Shown here: piece by piece, positions 49,371 through 60,601 of the stretch
How the letters are laid out: every line of letters starts with the position of its first letter
Position numbering within the stretch: position 1 is the stretch's first letter
From: Anseranas semipalmata
Taxonomy: Eukaryota > Chordata > Aves > Anseriformes > Anseranatidae
Direction of reading: 5' to 3'
Assembly (NCBI GenBank): GCA_013399115.1
Contig: VXAA01005660.1
Span: 4,595 to 68,594 of the forward strand
Length of the DNA stretch: 64,000 nt
Made by a program: the position numbers and the translations under genes
Notes under the pieces: model-generated
Databases searched by the model: none
The model's input: only the letters and a program-made list of their open reading frames with translations
What the model was told of the DNA's origin: nothing

Positions 49371-49509
49371 ACTGCACATGCTGATCTGCCTGCCTGCAGC
49401 TGGTTAGAGGATGCCCGCAGGAGCCGCGCTGCTGACAGTGGCATGGTGTGGCTGATGCAGGCCTTGAAGTCACGAACCAAACGGGTCCCTGCTGTCCAGC
49501 CACCTGCAG
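49371..49509 (+). other. Candidate coding exon, 139 nt, unidentified
   Basis: A pyrimidine-rich 3' splice site (CCACTTTTTCATTTCAG, ending 49370) opens a frame with no stop through to CTGCAG|GTACTC (donor at 49510). The frame reads from THR-ALA-HIS through SWLEDARRSRAAD, then MVWLMQALKSRTKR, then a Val/Pro-rich end: a charged, amphipathic, protein-like composition. The interval keeps several CpG dinucleotides (CCCGC, GCCGCGC, CACGAA, ACGGG) in a CpG-poor neighbourhood. I do not recognise the protein. The minus strand is also open here, which weakens the case. Confidence 0.25.
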
Positions 49510-50968
49510 GTACTCACTTCTCTTTTAGGGCCATGACTGCAGTGCTCTTGCACTGCCTATATGGTCAGTGACTATGCCTCTCTTGCTGCAGCTATTAGTA
49601 TGTGAGCTAGTAAAATTAAATTAAGTGTAGCAGCATATGGTGCAGTCACAGCTCTCACTGCAGTACAGATACTCCTTCCAGGTGGAATACAATATCCACA
49701 CAGGGAGTTCATATGCAACAACTGGAGTGTATTACTCACCTCATAGTTTATTTTCAACAGCCTTTTGATTTAGGTAAACCCCACGACTGCAAATGCAGGC
49801 ATAGTTAGCAACATCAGTTACAAATGGGTTATTCTGCAACTAGCACAGCAACCAAAACACCACAAAACTTTGGCCTTGTTTGCACAGGGTTAGTGCAGGT
49901 AGGAAATGGAGGTCTTACTTTAGATTAGGTGCCTCTGACTAGTTCCTCCTGTTGCATATGCCTCTCCCACAGTAAGAGCGCCTTATTTCAAATTAGTCTA
50001 ATACATTTTTGACAAAAGGTCAGCTACTTCTGAAAAGGCACGATTAATCTGCAATAGATGAGTCCTACTGGGAATTAGTCAAATGCACAGCCATTCCAGG
50101 CCAAATCTCTGTGGAAGGGGTCTTGTCTTTATTTCAAATACTGCATTTAAGTGAATTGGTGAGGTGCCTGTGCTAGTATACACGCACCTTCTGAACTGAG
50201 CCTGAAACAACCTGATTTTTAAATGTTCATTTTTCTCCCAGCTTAATAGGAAGAGGTAACTTTTCAACCAGCCTTGTCCATGTCCCATTAGAATCATGCT
50301 CTAACAGGACAGTTGGAGATTTGTGTTGCATAGAATATTGTTTAGGTGGTACACAAGAAGTGACATGGTAATCACCATGCATGAAGATGAAGCTAGTGCT
50401 GAAGCGTTTGAACTTGAGTAATCTTACATCGGTACTTCTGATTTATATTAACCTGGAGACCAGCGAGCTTTAAGATTGAAAGTTTTTCCCCAGCCACTCT
50501 AAAGTACAGCCAAGAAAGGACTGAGCTGTTTTGAAGCACATGAACTGATGAGGGATGTGAGTAAACCTCATAACTACATAGCCAGTAATGTGTCACGCTA
50601 TGACTTATCTGCACTTGCTCATTTATGCTTCTGTTTGTATTGACATGTCTTGCTGTGGAACTAATGATGCCTATATGTTATCGTACTGTTGTCTTTGTAA
50701 GGGTTATGGTTAGGAGTGAAACACATAAACACATATAAAATATATCTATTGCATCCTCACCTAGTAAACATAATAATGCCCAAGTCAAGAGGGAGTTGAA
50801 TAGATGTCTGTATCCTGTCCCAATAAGAGAGATGTGATATCAGTTAGCAGGGAGTCAGGATTATAGGAAAAGATGATCTCCTTCACCATTTAATGTGCCT
50901 GAGCACAGTCTTCTCCCCAAACTGATTTGAGATATTGATGCCTTGCTCAGATTTTCTTTTTTTCTTAG

Positions 50969-51044
50969 AGGGTCCAGAAAGTCAAAATGTAATTTCTCAC
51001 ATTTGAATCTAGCCATAATTTATAATCTAATCCTCTCTGTTCAG
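50969..51044 (+). other. Candidate exon, 76 nt, possibly non-coding
   Basis: A very strong 3' splice site (TTTTCTTTTTTTCTTAG, ending 50968) and an ideal 5' splice site CAG|GTGAGT (51045) bracket 76 nt. One frame is open (GSRKSKCNFSHLNLAI...), but the composition is AT-rich and not obviously coding. It fits a lncRNA exon as well as a coding one. Confidence 0.2.
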
Positions 51045-54000
51045 GTGAGTTATGCCTAGAATTCCTAATGATCACAGTAGGCAGAGTCTCTGCAGTGTGT
51101 CTGTTTCAAAACTTGTGGTCTCAGCCCTGAAATTTATTTTTATTGCAACTGGTGCTGTTATAATCATCACTAATTTACCAAATACAACATTAACTGGAAA
51201 ACAAAAATACTTTAAAATCTTTTTGTTCACGGAATTTGTACCTAAACAGAGCTAACACCTCTACACCCCAAAATCCCTCCTTGTGCATTTAGTTCTACTT
51301 GGTGGTTTATTTGTGTTATAATTTATTCTGCTTGGTTTGTGGATAGGCTGTTTTGCTGGGTGTGGTTTCATAGAGACTAGCGCTGCTTGTATGAAAAAAA
51401 TGGCAAATGTCACAGGATAGACGTGATTCATAAACATTTTAACAGCCAAATTTAATACTTGATAAGATACTAGAAATTATATGGTATAGATCTTCAGAAT
51501 CAAAGAATGTCCATGCCCTTTTCTAGCTTGTTGGAGTTCTATTTTTAGAGAGAATCCAAGCACAATTACAATCATACTTCAGAAGACATTATTGTAAGTG
51601 CAGTGTAACTAAGCCAGCCAAAGCTTTGAAGTCCATCTGCCTAGATGTTCTCTTATTAACTGGCTCCTCTAAAACAACGACCAAAATGGTTTTCAAACCC
51701 AAAAGAGCTGATTTTTATTCAAATATAGCTTAGGAAAAAAATAGTTTTTAAATAGAGGAAAAAAAGTGACTAGGTAAAACAGATTATATTAAGGAGAATT
51801 CATAATCAACTTTCCCCATGCCTCCTTGCTTTCAGGCTCTCCTGTTAGCTTGGTGGTGGGGTGGATTACAGAACATCCTCCAGAATCTCCCTAGTGTCTG
51901 AGAACATTTCTTTGTTGTTTTGTTCTATGTTCAAAAGCCTCTTATGCTTCACAGCTCTTCTCTCACAGTTCCCAGTTGCTAACTGTGTGCTGTACCTGCT
52001 TTCTTTTTTCTCTAAGCTGGCCCTTGGAGCCTGGGGACCACTGTCTCTGAATAGGGGCAGTCATATCCTAAAAAATGAGCTACTCCCCGTTTTCCTCCTG
52101 GGTTACCCTGAGACCAGTCATCTTTTTTTGAAATAATATGTATGCAGTCTGAAAGCAAACAATTGAACAACTAAACAAATTGTGTCCATCACAGTGAAAT
52201 TATTAGTATTTGAGATCGTTTTAATACAGTATGCATGTGTAATTCTGGTTTTATTCTCTTGAACTTATAGGGCTAACATTAAAGCATAGTTTCAGTAAGA
52301 TTTAAGCAGATGCATTTTGGACTGACACAGGGAAATAAATGGCTATAGTATTTGTTGTCTCATAAATACTCAACACTGCATCTTCAAATCTGAGTATTTT
52401 TCAGTGAATTTAGGTGAGCTGAGATTTATATATGTTTCTTAAACACCTATGTTTTGGTTCTGAGTTGCACTGACAGACCCTGGTAGCCAGCTAGACAAGT
52501 TTACTCATGTTTTTTCTCATACTGATTTCCAGAGAAATAAATTTACATATGTTCGCTATCCAAGCGTACTATCCCCAACCTTCCAAATGGCTTTTCTTCC
52601 AGTAGAAATGGACTCTGTTATGTTTTCTTGGTGTGTGTGATTCCTCGTTGCACTGAAAGTAGTATGTTTATCTAGATTATGGATAGTGCTTCTTAGCCAA
52701 TACAAGTCTAGTGAATTTGGGTTTTCTTTGTCATGGAGAAGGTCACTTTTTCACTGAAACCAATGCCAGTCCTGAAAATCAAGCAAACTTTCCTCCACAG
52801 TCTTCTGCTTTTCCTTATGTGTATTGCTCATTTGCCTCCATAGATTATTTTCCTATTGCCTTTACTGCCGTTGGTACTGTTTTAACATGTTCAGAGTGTT
52901 TAAATACATTGACTTTTATGTGGGATGCATATGTTGCCAACATGGTTACTTACCATGCAACGTTGCTTGCATGCATCTTACACAAACTTGTACATCTGTA
53001 GGCGATGTCATGCCAGATTCAGCTACTTCTACTTCTTTACATTTTGTATGTTTTTTTTTTCTGAACAGCACATTTGTAACAAAAATTTGAAGACTATTAA
53101 GAGAGACAAAGAGCATGATAATGAGCATTCTAAAAGAAGTTTCTTCTAAGCAAACATGATTAAAATCTAGGATAAGTCAATTAGTTATGATAATTAACAA
53201 TGAAATTATGCTTTTAGATAATATAAATTTCAATCATAAATCTCAAGATAAATTCTCAAAGATCAACCTCGAAATTAATATTTGGTGAGGATGATCAAAC
53301 ATTTATGTGTAAATTCCCTAAAATCTCTAAAAATAGGAAATAACTGTGGCAAGTCGGAGTTAAAAAATAAATCATGTTTAAATTAACTCAGTTTTAAAAC
53401 ATTAACTATGTAAAAGCAGACCCTCAAGTTAGCTGTAGGTCTTCATGATCTCTTAAAATGCCTTTATGCTTCTTTTGAAATGACTTGTAAGAGGGAAGGA
53501 TACTGTTTACCAAGGCATACATATATAACTTAACAAGAAATGGCAAAGCAGGTTAGGAAGACGGTGTTTACCTTCCATCATCCTTCTGTTCAGGCCAGCT
53601 TAATAAAATCATACCAAGCTTAGTAACAGTATTGTGTGCCTTTATCATGATTTAAGAAGGCTCCACACTGAAAACTGAAGTGGACATAGCAAGCAATATT
53701 TTTTGAAAACAACTACTGCATCTTCAATATCACTGAAATCTCAATGTCAATAAGTTTGATTTGAAGGTCTATGCGCAGAAGCTTTGGGTGGGTGTTTGCT
53801 CTCTGCTATAGAGTTTAGCTTCCTTCCTTTCATTTTATTTCTCATTTTTATTGCTGTCCAAAATACCACCACCAGTTTCAAAAGAGCCGTTGTCATGTGA
53901 GGCTGAACTCTTATGAGAATACCTCATATGAGAATAACTATGTAAGTTTGAAAGTTAAATTCAGTCTTTGGCATTCATTGCATGATTCTTTGTAAGGTAA

Positions 54001-54368
54001 ATGTGTTTCATGTTGTGGGCAATCTGTAATGTTTATTCCATGTATATAGCTTCTAAGGTGTGTCATCAATTTGAATCTACTGTTAAAATTGACTGTGATA
54101 TATATTTTCATTTATCAGTGAAAGCATGCTACATTCAAGCACATAAATCCACTAGCATTGTTGGCTGCACACAGGTATTGTCCTGACATAGCATATTAAC
54201 AGTTTATATTTTCTACTTGTGAGACAAATGAAGAATGATACAGCTTGTGAAATATAAGCACACGTTTTAATCATATTTGAATGATGGCAGGTTGACTGCT
54301 TTATACTGGTATATTTCTGTATCTAAAAAGTGGTAAGCTTGATAGATCTATGTACTAGGACTTTGAAT

Positions 54369-54385
54369 GATATATATATATATAT
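54369..54385 (+). repeat. (AT)n microsatellite
   Basis: About eight AT units. Confidence 0.85.
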
Positions 54386-55639
54386 TTGTACTGTTATATC
54401 TAAGAATACATAAAACAATCTTAGGTATGCTCTATTTCTCAAGTTACAACTCTCTTACTGTTTTTATATTTTTATGAAAGTGCAAGCAAAGTGCCTCTAC
54501 GTGATATGTGACCATAATCCGATTCAGTTTTGTAATAGGTTTGTTTTTTTGTAACATGATTCTCTCAGTGTCCTGCGGGCTAAAAGTACACACATCACAT
54601 GGGATCTGCTGGTAAACAAATGTTCAAGAATTGAATACTGTGAACTGAAAACACCCTGCAACAGGCCCCAACACATTTAGGTTGCATGACCTAGATGATT
54701 GTGTTTGTCAGAGAACAGGCGAAAGCATGAGTTATCTCTTAGAAAGCTAAGTCATACAATACAGGGATATGTAAAGGCAATATTCTGATTTACAAGGAAC
54801 AGAAAAATGGGAAAATTGAGAGAGACGTGTTGTAATGTCAGCCCAGTATCAGGAAGGCCACCTTCTCTACCAGTAGTCTCACAGTACTTAACTAAAGTTG
54901 GAGCTATGGAATATTAATATGATCTAGGCTGGTGGAAATGCAAACTTCTCTAGGAAAAACAAAAACCATCCAGACTGTATTGTTGCATGCAAAATGAAAA
55001 GTGTTACATCTAACAGCTCACAAAATTATGCTTGGATTAGCTATAATCTTGTACCAAAAACAGGAAAGAAAAAGAGAAAAAGTACAAAAAATCATTATTG
55101 ATAGAAAGTCAGACCTCGACACTGATGCATTATCAAGGTCTTCTTTGAACAAACAAGTTATTGCTTGTGTAGTACTCAAGTACCTCATATTGAAAAACTA
55201 CTTCAGTCAAGTTGCTGTCATCCCAAGAAAGTGCAGGCAACCAGATACCTGTTGGAAATGAGCTGCAGGTATGTCCATTCTCCCACCAGGGACAGTCCTG
55301 ACAGTCTTCTCCCTCTGTCATCTTCCCATTTTCCTGGGGAAGCATGCATCTGTTGAGCTAAACTTCAGTAAAAGCTCAGAAAAAAATCTTGTGGAATTCT
55401 TGACAAAAGGGATCATCAGCAAAATGAATGAAGACATTGGCAATGCACAGAGACTTCTCTAAAAGACACCTTTTAGAATCATTCTAATGAGGAATCATTC
55501 TTTCTTAGTTAATCTCTGCCAGATTTCTCAAATTAGTCCACCTCTGTCTCTGAATAGAGCTGGTCTGTCAGGTTCATTTTGTAGGTTGATGATCAGTAAA
55601 TGAGAATTTAATTCATAGATCTCAACAAAGTGGCTGTTT

Positions 55640-55790
55640 TTGTGAAATGTTTTACAATCTCTGATTTGTAGACGAGATAATTAAAGCACGAGGGAGTTAG
55701 TAAATCAGCAGCAGAGGTAAGAAAGGGAAGACAAAGTTCTCTTGATTCTCAAAATAATGTGCTGGCTACTAGGCTCAATTAATTTCTATA
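55640..55790 (+). mobile_element. MIR-like SINE trace
   Basis: The order of motifs follows the MIR-type amniote SINE body: a TTTGTAGACGAGATAATTAAAG segment (equivalent of TTTACAGATGAGGAAACTGA), then GCACGAGGGAGTTAG, AATCAGCAGCAGAGG, and CTCTTGATTCTC. Strongly decayed; no tRNA-derived promoter is visible. A chance resemblance is possible but the collinear order over ~120 bp favours the call. Confidence 0.4.
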
Positions 55791-55948
55791 AAAACCGTGT
55801 CCTATGCAAAATTTATATGAACCATAAAGGGAAAGTTTTTTATAATAATACAGCATTTCCTTCTGACTCCTCTCTGAATTGTCTCACATTCACTCTGCAG
55901 GAATCACTGTGCTGATGACGTTTATAAATCTCCTGCTGTTTATTTCAG

Positions 55949-56053
55949 TTGTGGAGCAAAAGCAATGTGATTTTAGTTACAAGACCAGTTGTGCACTTTA
56001 GAATTCAAATCAAGAATCTCACATACTTCCAGACATTATCGTGGTGGATTGCT
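55949..56053 (+). other. Candidate coding exon, 105 nt, unidentified
   Basis: CTGCTGTTTATTTCAG (ending 55948) is followed by 105 nt, open in one frame, to GATTGCT|GTAAGT (donor at 56054). The frame reads LWSKSNVILVTRPVV, then HFRIQIKNLTYFQ, then LSWWIA. A second frame reads VEQKQCDFSYKTSC and stops after about 16 codons, so the interval could alternatively be a terminal coding exon. Both splice signals are good and the exon length is a multiple of three. No family recognised. Confidence 0.22.
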
Positions 56054-59004
56054 GTAAGTTTAAACAGTGAAGTTGTTTGCAGTAAATTTGACTACTCCAC
56101 AATAAATCCAACATGCAGCTTCCAGCAAACTGTGCCATAAAGGCTTCCTTTCCAAGCCAGTGTTCACATCTGCATCTTTGTCTTTCACTGTTCATAATGG
56201 ACTTTCCTTCCACTCGTTTGCCTAAACCTTTTTTGAACTCATTTGTAATATTCTAGAAAATTCTAAAGTAACCAGGCTGTTTGATTACACTCTGTGTTAA
56301 AAGAATACTTAGCTCTGTTTGCTTTAAGCCTGATATTTTTCGTCTGGTGACCCTTAGCACTTCTGTTATCAGGAGCAGTGAACAGATGCTCCCTGTTCAC
56401 CTACTGCATGCTGCTTTTCATTTTGCAGACTTCTGTTGTACCCCTTCCATCATTCCTTTTCCTGTCTGTAGTATCTAGTTGTGTTCCTTCATTTTGCACA
56501 AAAGTGTTGTTGTTCTCATTGTTTATTTTTCTTTTTCTAGTAATAGCATGTTTCTGAAATGCAGAGGAGCAGATAATTCTGGATTTGAGCACATTATTAA
56601 TGTATGCTGTGGCATAATGATCTCTGCTTTGTTCTCTACTTATTTTCTATTGTCTTTCTGGTCACAAATGAGCGTGTCGCTCTTTGTTTCCACAGAACTA
56701 TTGACACTGAGGATAAGACCTCTTTCCTGACCGTAGTTAGCTCATTCATTACAGTGTATGCAGTCAGTGTTGCTCATTCCAGGTGTTTACTGTCACTGAA
56801 TTCTGCCTGCTATTTTATTGCATAGTTGCTCAACATTGTGAGATCCTTCTGCGACTGCTTGCAAACTCATGAATGTTTAGAGAGCAAGGGAAATATTAGA
56901 TGTGAGTGAAAACTATTTAATCCCTTAAATACAATGATCACTGTCACTGCGCGTACGGTCAGTAATGTGTCTCCTTTTATGCTTGGTTTCCTACAGAGCT
57001 TTCTGGGCATGGGCAGAGGTCTTCTATTAGCTCCTACTACTGTTGCACAAGGTATTCATTTTTATTTCTCTCTCCTGTAAGTACAGCTTTTTCTGGACCT
57101 CCCTGCTGGTCATCAGTGTGAGGTTTGAGACTCTGGTAAGAGAACATTGGCAAGCATAGTTTATATTTTAGCCAGCATGCAGGTTATTTTGTAGCCTCAG
57201 AGGAGTTTGGGGAAGTATTAGATCCATGAACAAGTTGGTGTAAGCAAGGCTATGGACCTAGCTGGCTCCCAGCTGCCTTATTATTAAGAGGAGCAATAAC
57301 ATGTCAGGCACTGGAACTGAAGGTGAAATGCATCATGATGGCAGGAAAAAAGCAAACATACAAAACTATGGTAGTATGAAGTAAATTTCAGTAAATTGAA
57401 AGGAGATGTGTCCATCACTTTTGCTTTGGAGAACTTGTGTGTGCACTGCTTACCTGTGGCTGGGATTTGGGGACTGTATGGTGTGCCTAGATAAAGGTGT
57501 CTTATTCAATTTCAGAAGTCTTGTGACACCCCGCATAGTGTCCAGCCAGACCAGTAGGGCCCCCGTAGGTCCTGTGTCATGTTTGCCTCCGCCACCTGGG
57601 AGTTGTGGGTGCCTAAAGCAGTGCTCCCTTCCAGCCTCTGAGGGGCTGTGGAGACTGAGTGCTTAAAAAGGGACACTTGTCAAAAATTAACTGAAAACCT
57701 GGTTAGTTGCGGAAAAAACTTGTACAGTAAAAAAGCTTGATGATGATGCCACAGTAACAGTGAATCATAATTCAGGGAAAAATTTTAACACAGGGAATTA
57801 TTTCTGTGTTAAAGGAAGTATCCAATTTATATGAAGCAGCATATAATTGTCAAGAATGATTTGATTTAATGTCATTGCTTCCCCGTCTTCTCCAAAAGAC
57901 ATCTTATACTGTTGTACTTTGGCAATTTTCCTTTCTTTTATTTTTAATCTCAAAATTAAACAAAAAATCTTCGGGTCTAGTGAGTAGTTTTTCTACCTTA
58001 CTAAGTAGTAGGAAGTAGTACTAGTGGGCAGGAACTGACATGCACTTGACTGGAAGCTCATGTGCAATTCTTCTGAATTTTCCTAGTGACCTTTCTCCTC
58101 TGAGCATGATGCAACATTTTCCCACAATTGCCGTAACAAAGGAGTCCGTTCAGATTTATTTCTGTCTTTGTGTAAATACATAAAATGTGCAGCTTTGACG
58201 ATTGCTGTCTAGAACAGATAAAAAAAAAAAAAACACTTTATGATGGTTGAACTTCATTTCCAGTCATTGAGGGCTACCATAAGTGAGATTTCAGAGGTCG
58301 GGGTTGTGGGGTCCTTTTTTGTGTATTCCCCAGCTTTTTTGAAAGGTGATAATTTTGATCAATACATTGCAGAAGTTGGTCAGAAGGCTTTATTTCCGAA
58401 CTTTTTAACTAAACCAGATGAAAAAGGAACTCTGTATAACAGTTTATTGGATTCAGTGTGTTCCAAAAGTTACCGTTAATGGGCAAATAATTTATTAATT
58501 TTATTAATTTTTTCATTAGAAAAATTAATGTGACTGAATTTACCTTTCTCTCTTCACTAACTTCAGCTGTGACAGGGTATATTTTGCAAACACAAAGGTT
58601 GACACAAAGCCACCTTTTTTTTTTTATCAGTTTCTGCACAACACAGACAGCTCAATGGTTTGTATAGCATCAAGCAACAGAAAGAACCTGGGCTATGTCT
58701 GCTATAAATCCTAGAGATCGTTTATTTTGCAAAGATTGGTGTAAGAGGGCTTACAAAAAGAAGACTATTGCACTACTGTATTGCAATATCAGTTGTAGGA
58801 TTGGTAGCGGGGCTCCATTTAAGTTTACTCTTTGTCCAAGTGTTTATGGAGAACTCCTGAATACAGCGTTTGCATTTTTTTATACGAACCTTCCCTTTAA
58901 GGAAATTGAGATTTTCAGTAAATGAATAGTGTCTTTTTGAATGTCAGTGTTGGAAGTTTGAAATGAGATTTTTTCTTCCCCCTGGGATTTCAGGTAGTCT
59001 TGAA

Positions 59005-59135
59005 AACGAGGCATGAACTACTAAACCCATTTTACAGAAGAGAAAGATGGAGTAGTGAGAGATTCAAGCTCCCAGTAAATTAGTCACAAAGTTAAAATTA
59101 GAGTCCGGATATCTGTCACTCCAAATTTGTGTGTT
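59005..59135 (+). mobile_element. MIR-like SINE trace
   Basis: CCCATTTTACAGAAGAGAAA (59028-59047) followed by GAGAGATTCAAG, then AGTCACAAAGTTAAAATTAG and GAGTCCGGATATCTGTCACTCC reproduces the order of the MIR-type body (equivalents of CCCATTTTACAGATGAGG, AGAGGTTAAG, GTCACACAG, GATTCGAACCC). Better preserved than the trace at 55640. Orientation plus. Confidence 0.5.
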
Positions 59136-60015
59136 TGTGCAACTTATGATGTTTTGAGGTTGCTATTAACAACAAAAAAGAATAACAGTTACTCCAGTGT
59201 CTTTGTTGTCTTCGTTGTACTTTGTTGGTACTGTTGTTGTTGTTGATAAATACCTTCTAAATTATATTTCTAGGATGTTCCCTCATTCCATCCTTATGCC
59301 TTTGTAACTTTGAAGCTGCTCAATGCAGAGGAGAAGGAAGAGAATTTTTTTTTCTATCTCAGGAAGCAAATTCTGACAGGTGTCTATCTTTATATCAGGA
59401 ACTTATTACTAGAAGCACAGCTGAAGGCAAGAGCCATTTTGAAATAAAAGTGGTAACCATCGGAATTTTATGTCAGCAATGAAAATAATGTGTATGCTTT
59501 CCTTTCATAGCACAGTTTTTATGTATGAATGCTTGCCTTTGCAACTAACAACAAAATCTGACAGGGAAAAAATTTATAATGGAATTGCATCAAATGTGCT
59601 TCAGGAACATCTGATGTTATCTGAAATGATTTTTTTTTAAAAAACGTTCTTGTAAATGACTAACTTCTCAAACATTAGAAAATGCTCATAAAGGTCATGA
59701 TCTATGCTACAAATTCTAAAAATATTAATATAGAAGGAATAGAACAAGGGAAGTCAGTGAGCAAATGTTATGAAATATGAAATTGATATGATATATAAAA
59801 CTATTTAACGGGCTGTGACAAAAGGGAGGTTATGGTGTAATTTTTCACAAGATGCAAACAAGCGTAATTAAGCTAATTAAACTAAAGCCAAGATACAGTG
59901 TTAAGGATAACCTCTTTTTCCAGTTCCAAAATTACACTGCATACAGCAAGATAGTAGAAATAGATATGGAAACAGATACAATCCATTTTGTTCTTGATCA
60001 TTGCTTGATATATGT

Positions 60016-60601
60016 TGTTGTGTTTTAGCCCCGGCAGGCAGCTCAGCACCACACAGCCGCTCGCTCACTCCCCCAAGTGGGAAGGGGGAGAGAATCGGAA
60101 AGGTAAAAGTGCCAGAACTCATGGGCTGAGATAAAGACAGCTTGCTAGGTAAAGCAAAAGCCACGCACAAAAGCAAAGCAAAACAAGGAATCCATTCGCT
60201 GCTTCCCACCGGCAGACAGGCGTTCAGCTACTGCCAGGAAAGCAGGGCTCATCATGTGTGATGGTGTCTTGGCAGACAAACGCCCTCACTCCCAACATCC
60301 CCCCTTCCTCCTTCTTTCCCCCAGCTTTATTGCTGAGCATGAGGCCACATGGTGTGGGACATCCCTTTGGCCAGCCTGGGCCAGCTGTCCTGGCTGTGTC
60401 CCCTCCAGCCCCTGGTGCACCCCCAGCCTCCTGCTGGCAGGGCAGCACGAGGAGCTGAAAGGCCTTGGCTCTGTGTGAGCACTGCTCTGCAGCAACTAAA
60501 AACATTGGTGTGTTATCACCACTGTTTTCATCAAAAATCCAAAATGCAGTATCATACAAGCCTCTACAAAGAAAATTAGCTCTGTCCCAGCCAAAACCAC
60601 A
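60016..60601 (-). mobile_element. Solo ERV LTR, 586 bp
   Basis: A GC-rich LTR on the minus strand. Its 5' end is at 60601 (minus-strand TGTGGTTTTGGCTGGGACAG) and its 3' end at 60016 (minus-strand GGGGCTAAAACACAACA), with TG...CA termini. Near 60330 the minus strand has CAGCAATAAAGCTGGGGG, at the TATA-like position of this LTR group. The 3' third (60030-60140) resembles that of the 40465 LTR: both carry CTCACTCCCC/CTCACTTCCCC and GCTGAGATAA(A/G)GA in the same order. Flanks are ATGT and ATGC, so a target-site duplication is at best partial. No internal retroviral sequence; a solo LTR. Frames of up to 127 codons inside it are not genes. Confidence 0.82.

Larger units (their letters stand above)
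48546..60015. other. Anonymous DNA with scattered exon-like signals
   Basis: About 11.5 kb, the longest stretch without a young transposon. It holds three plus-strand candidate exons (49371-49509, 50969-51044, 55949-56053), two MIR-like SINE traces (55640-55790, 59005-59135) and an (AT)n run at 54369-54385. No complete gene is recognisable. Confidence 0.45.

Noticed and set aside
52711..53001. 96-codon plus-strand frame with several Cys, His and Tyr
   Set aside because: Two other frames are open over the same bases, composition is not conserved-looking, and no splice or Kozak context supports it.
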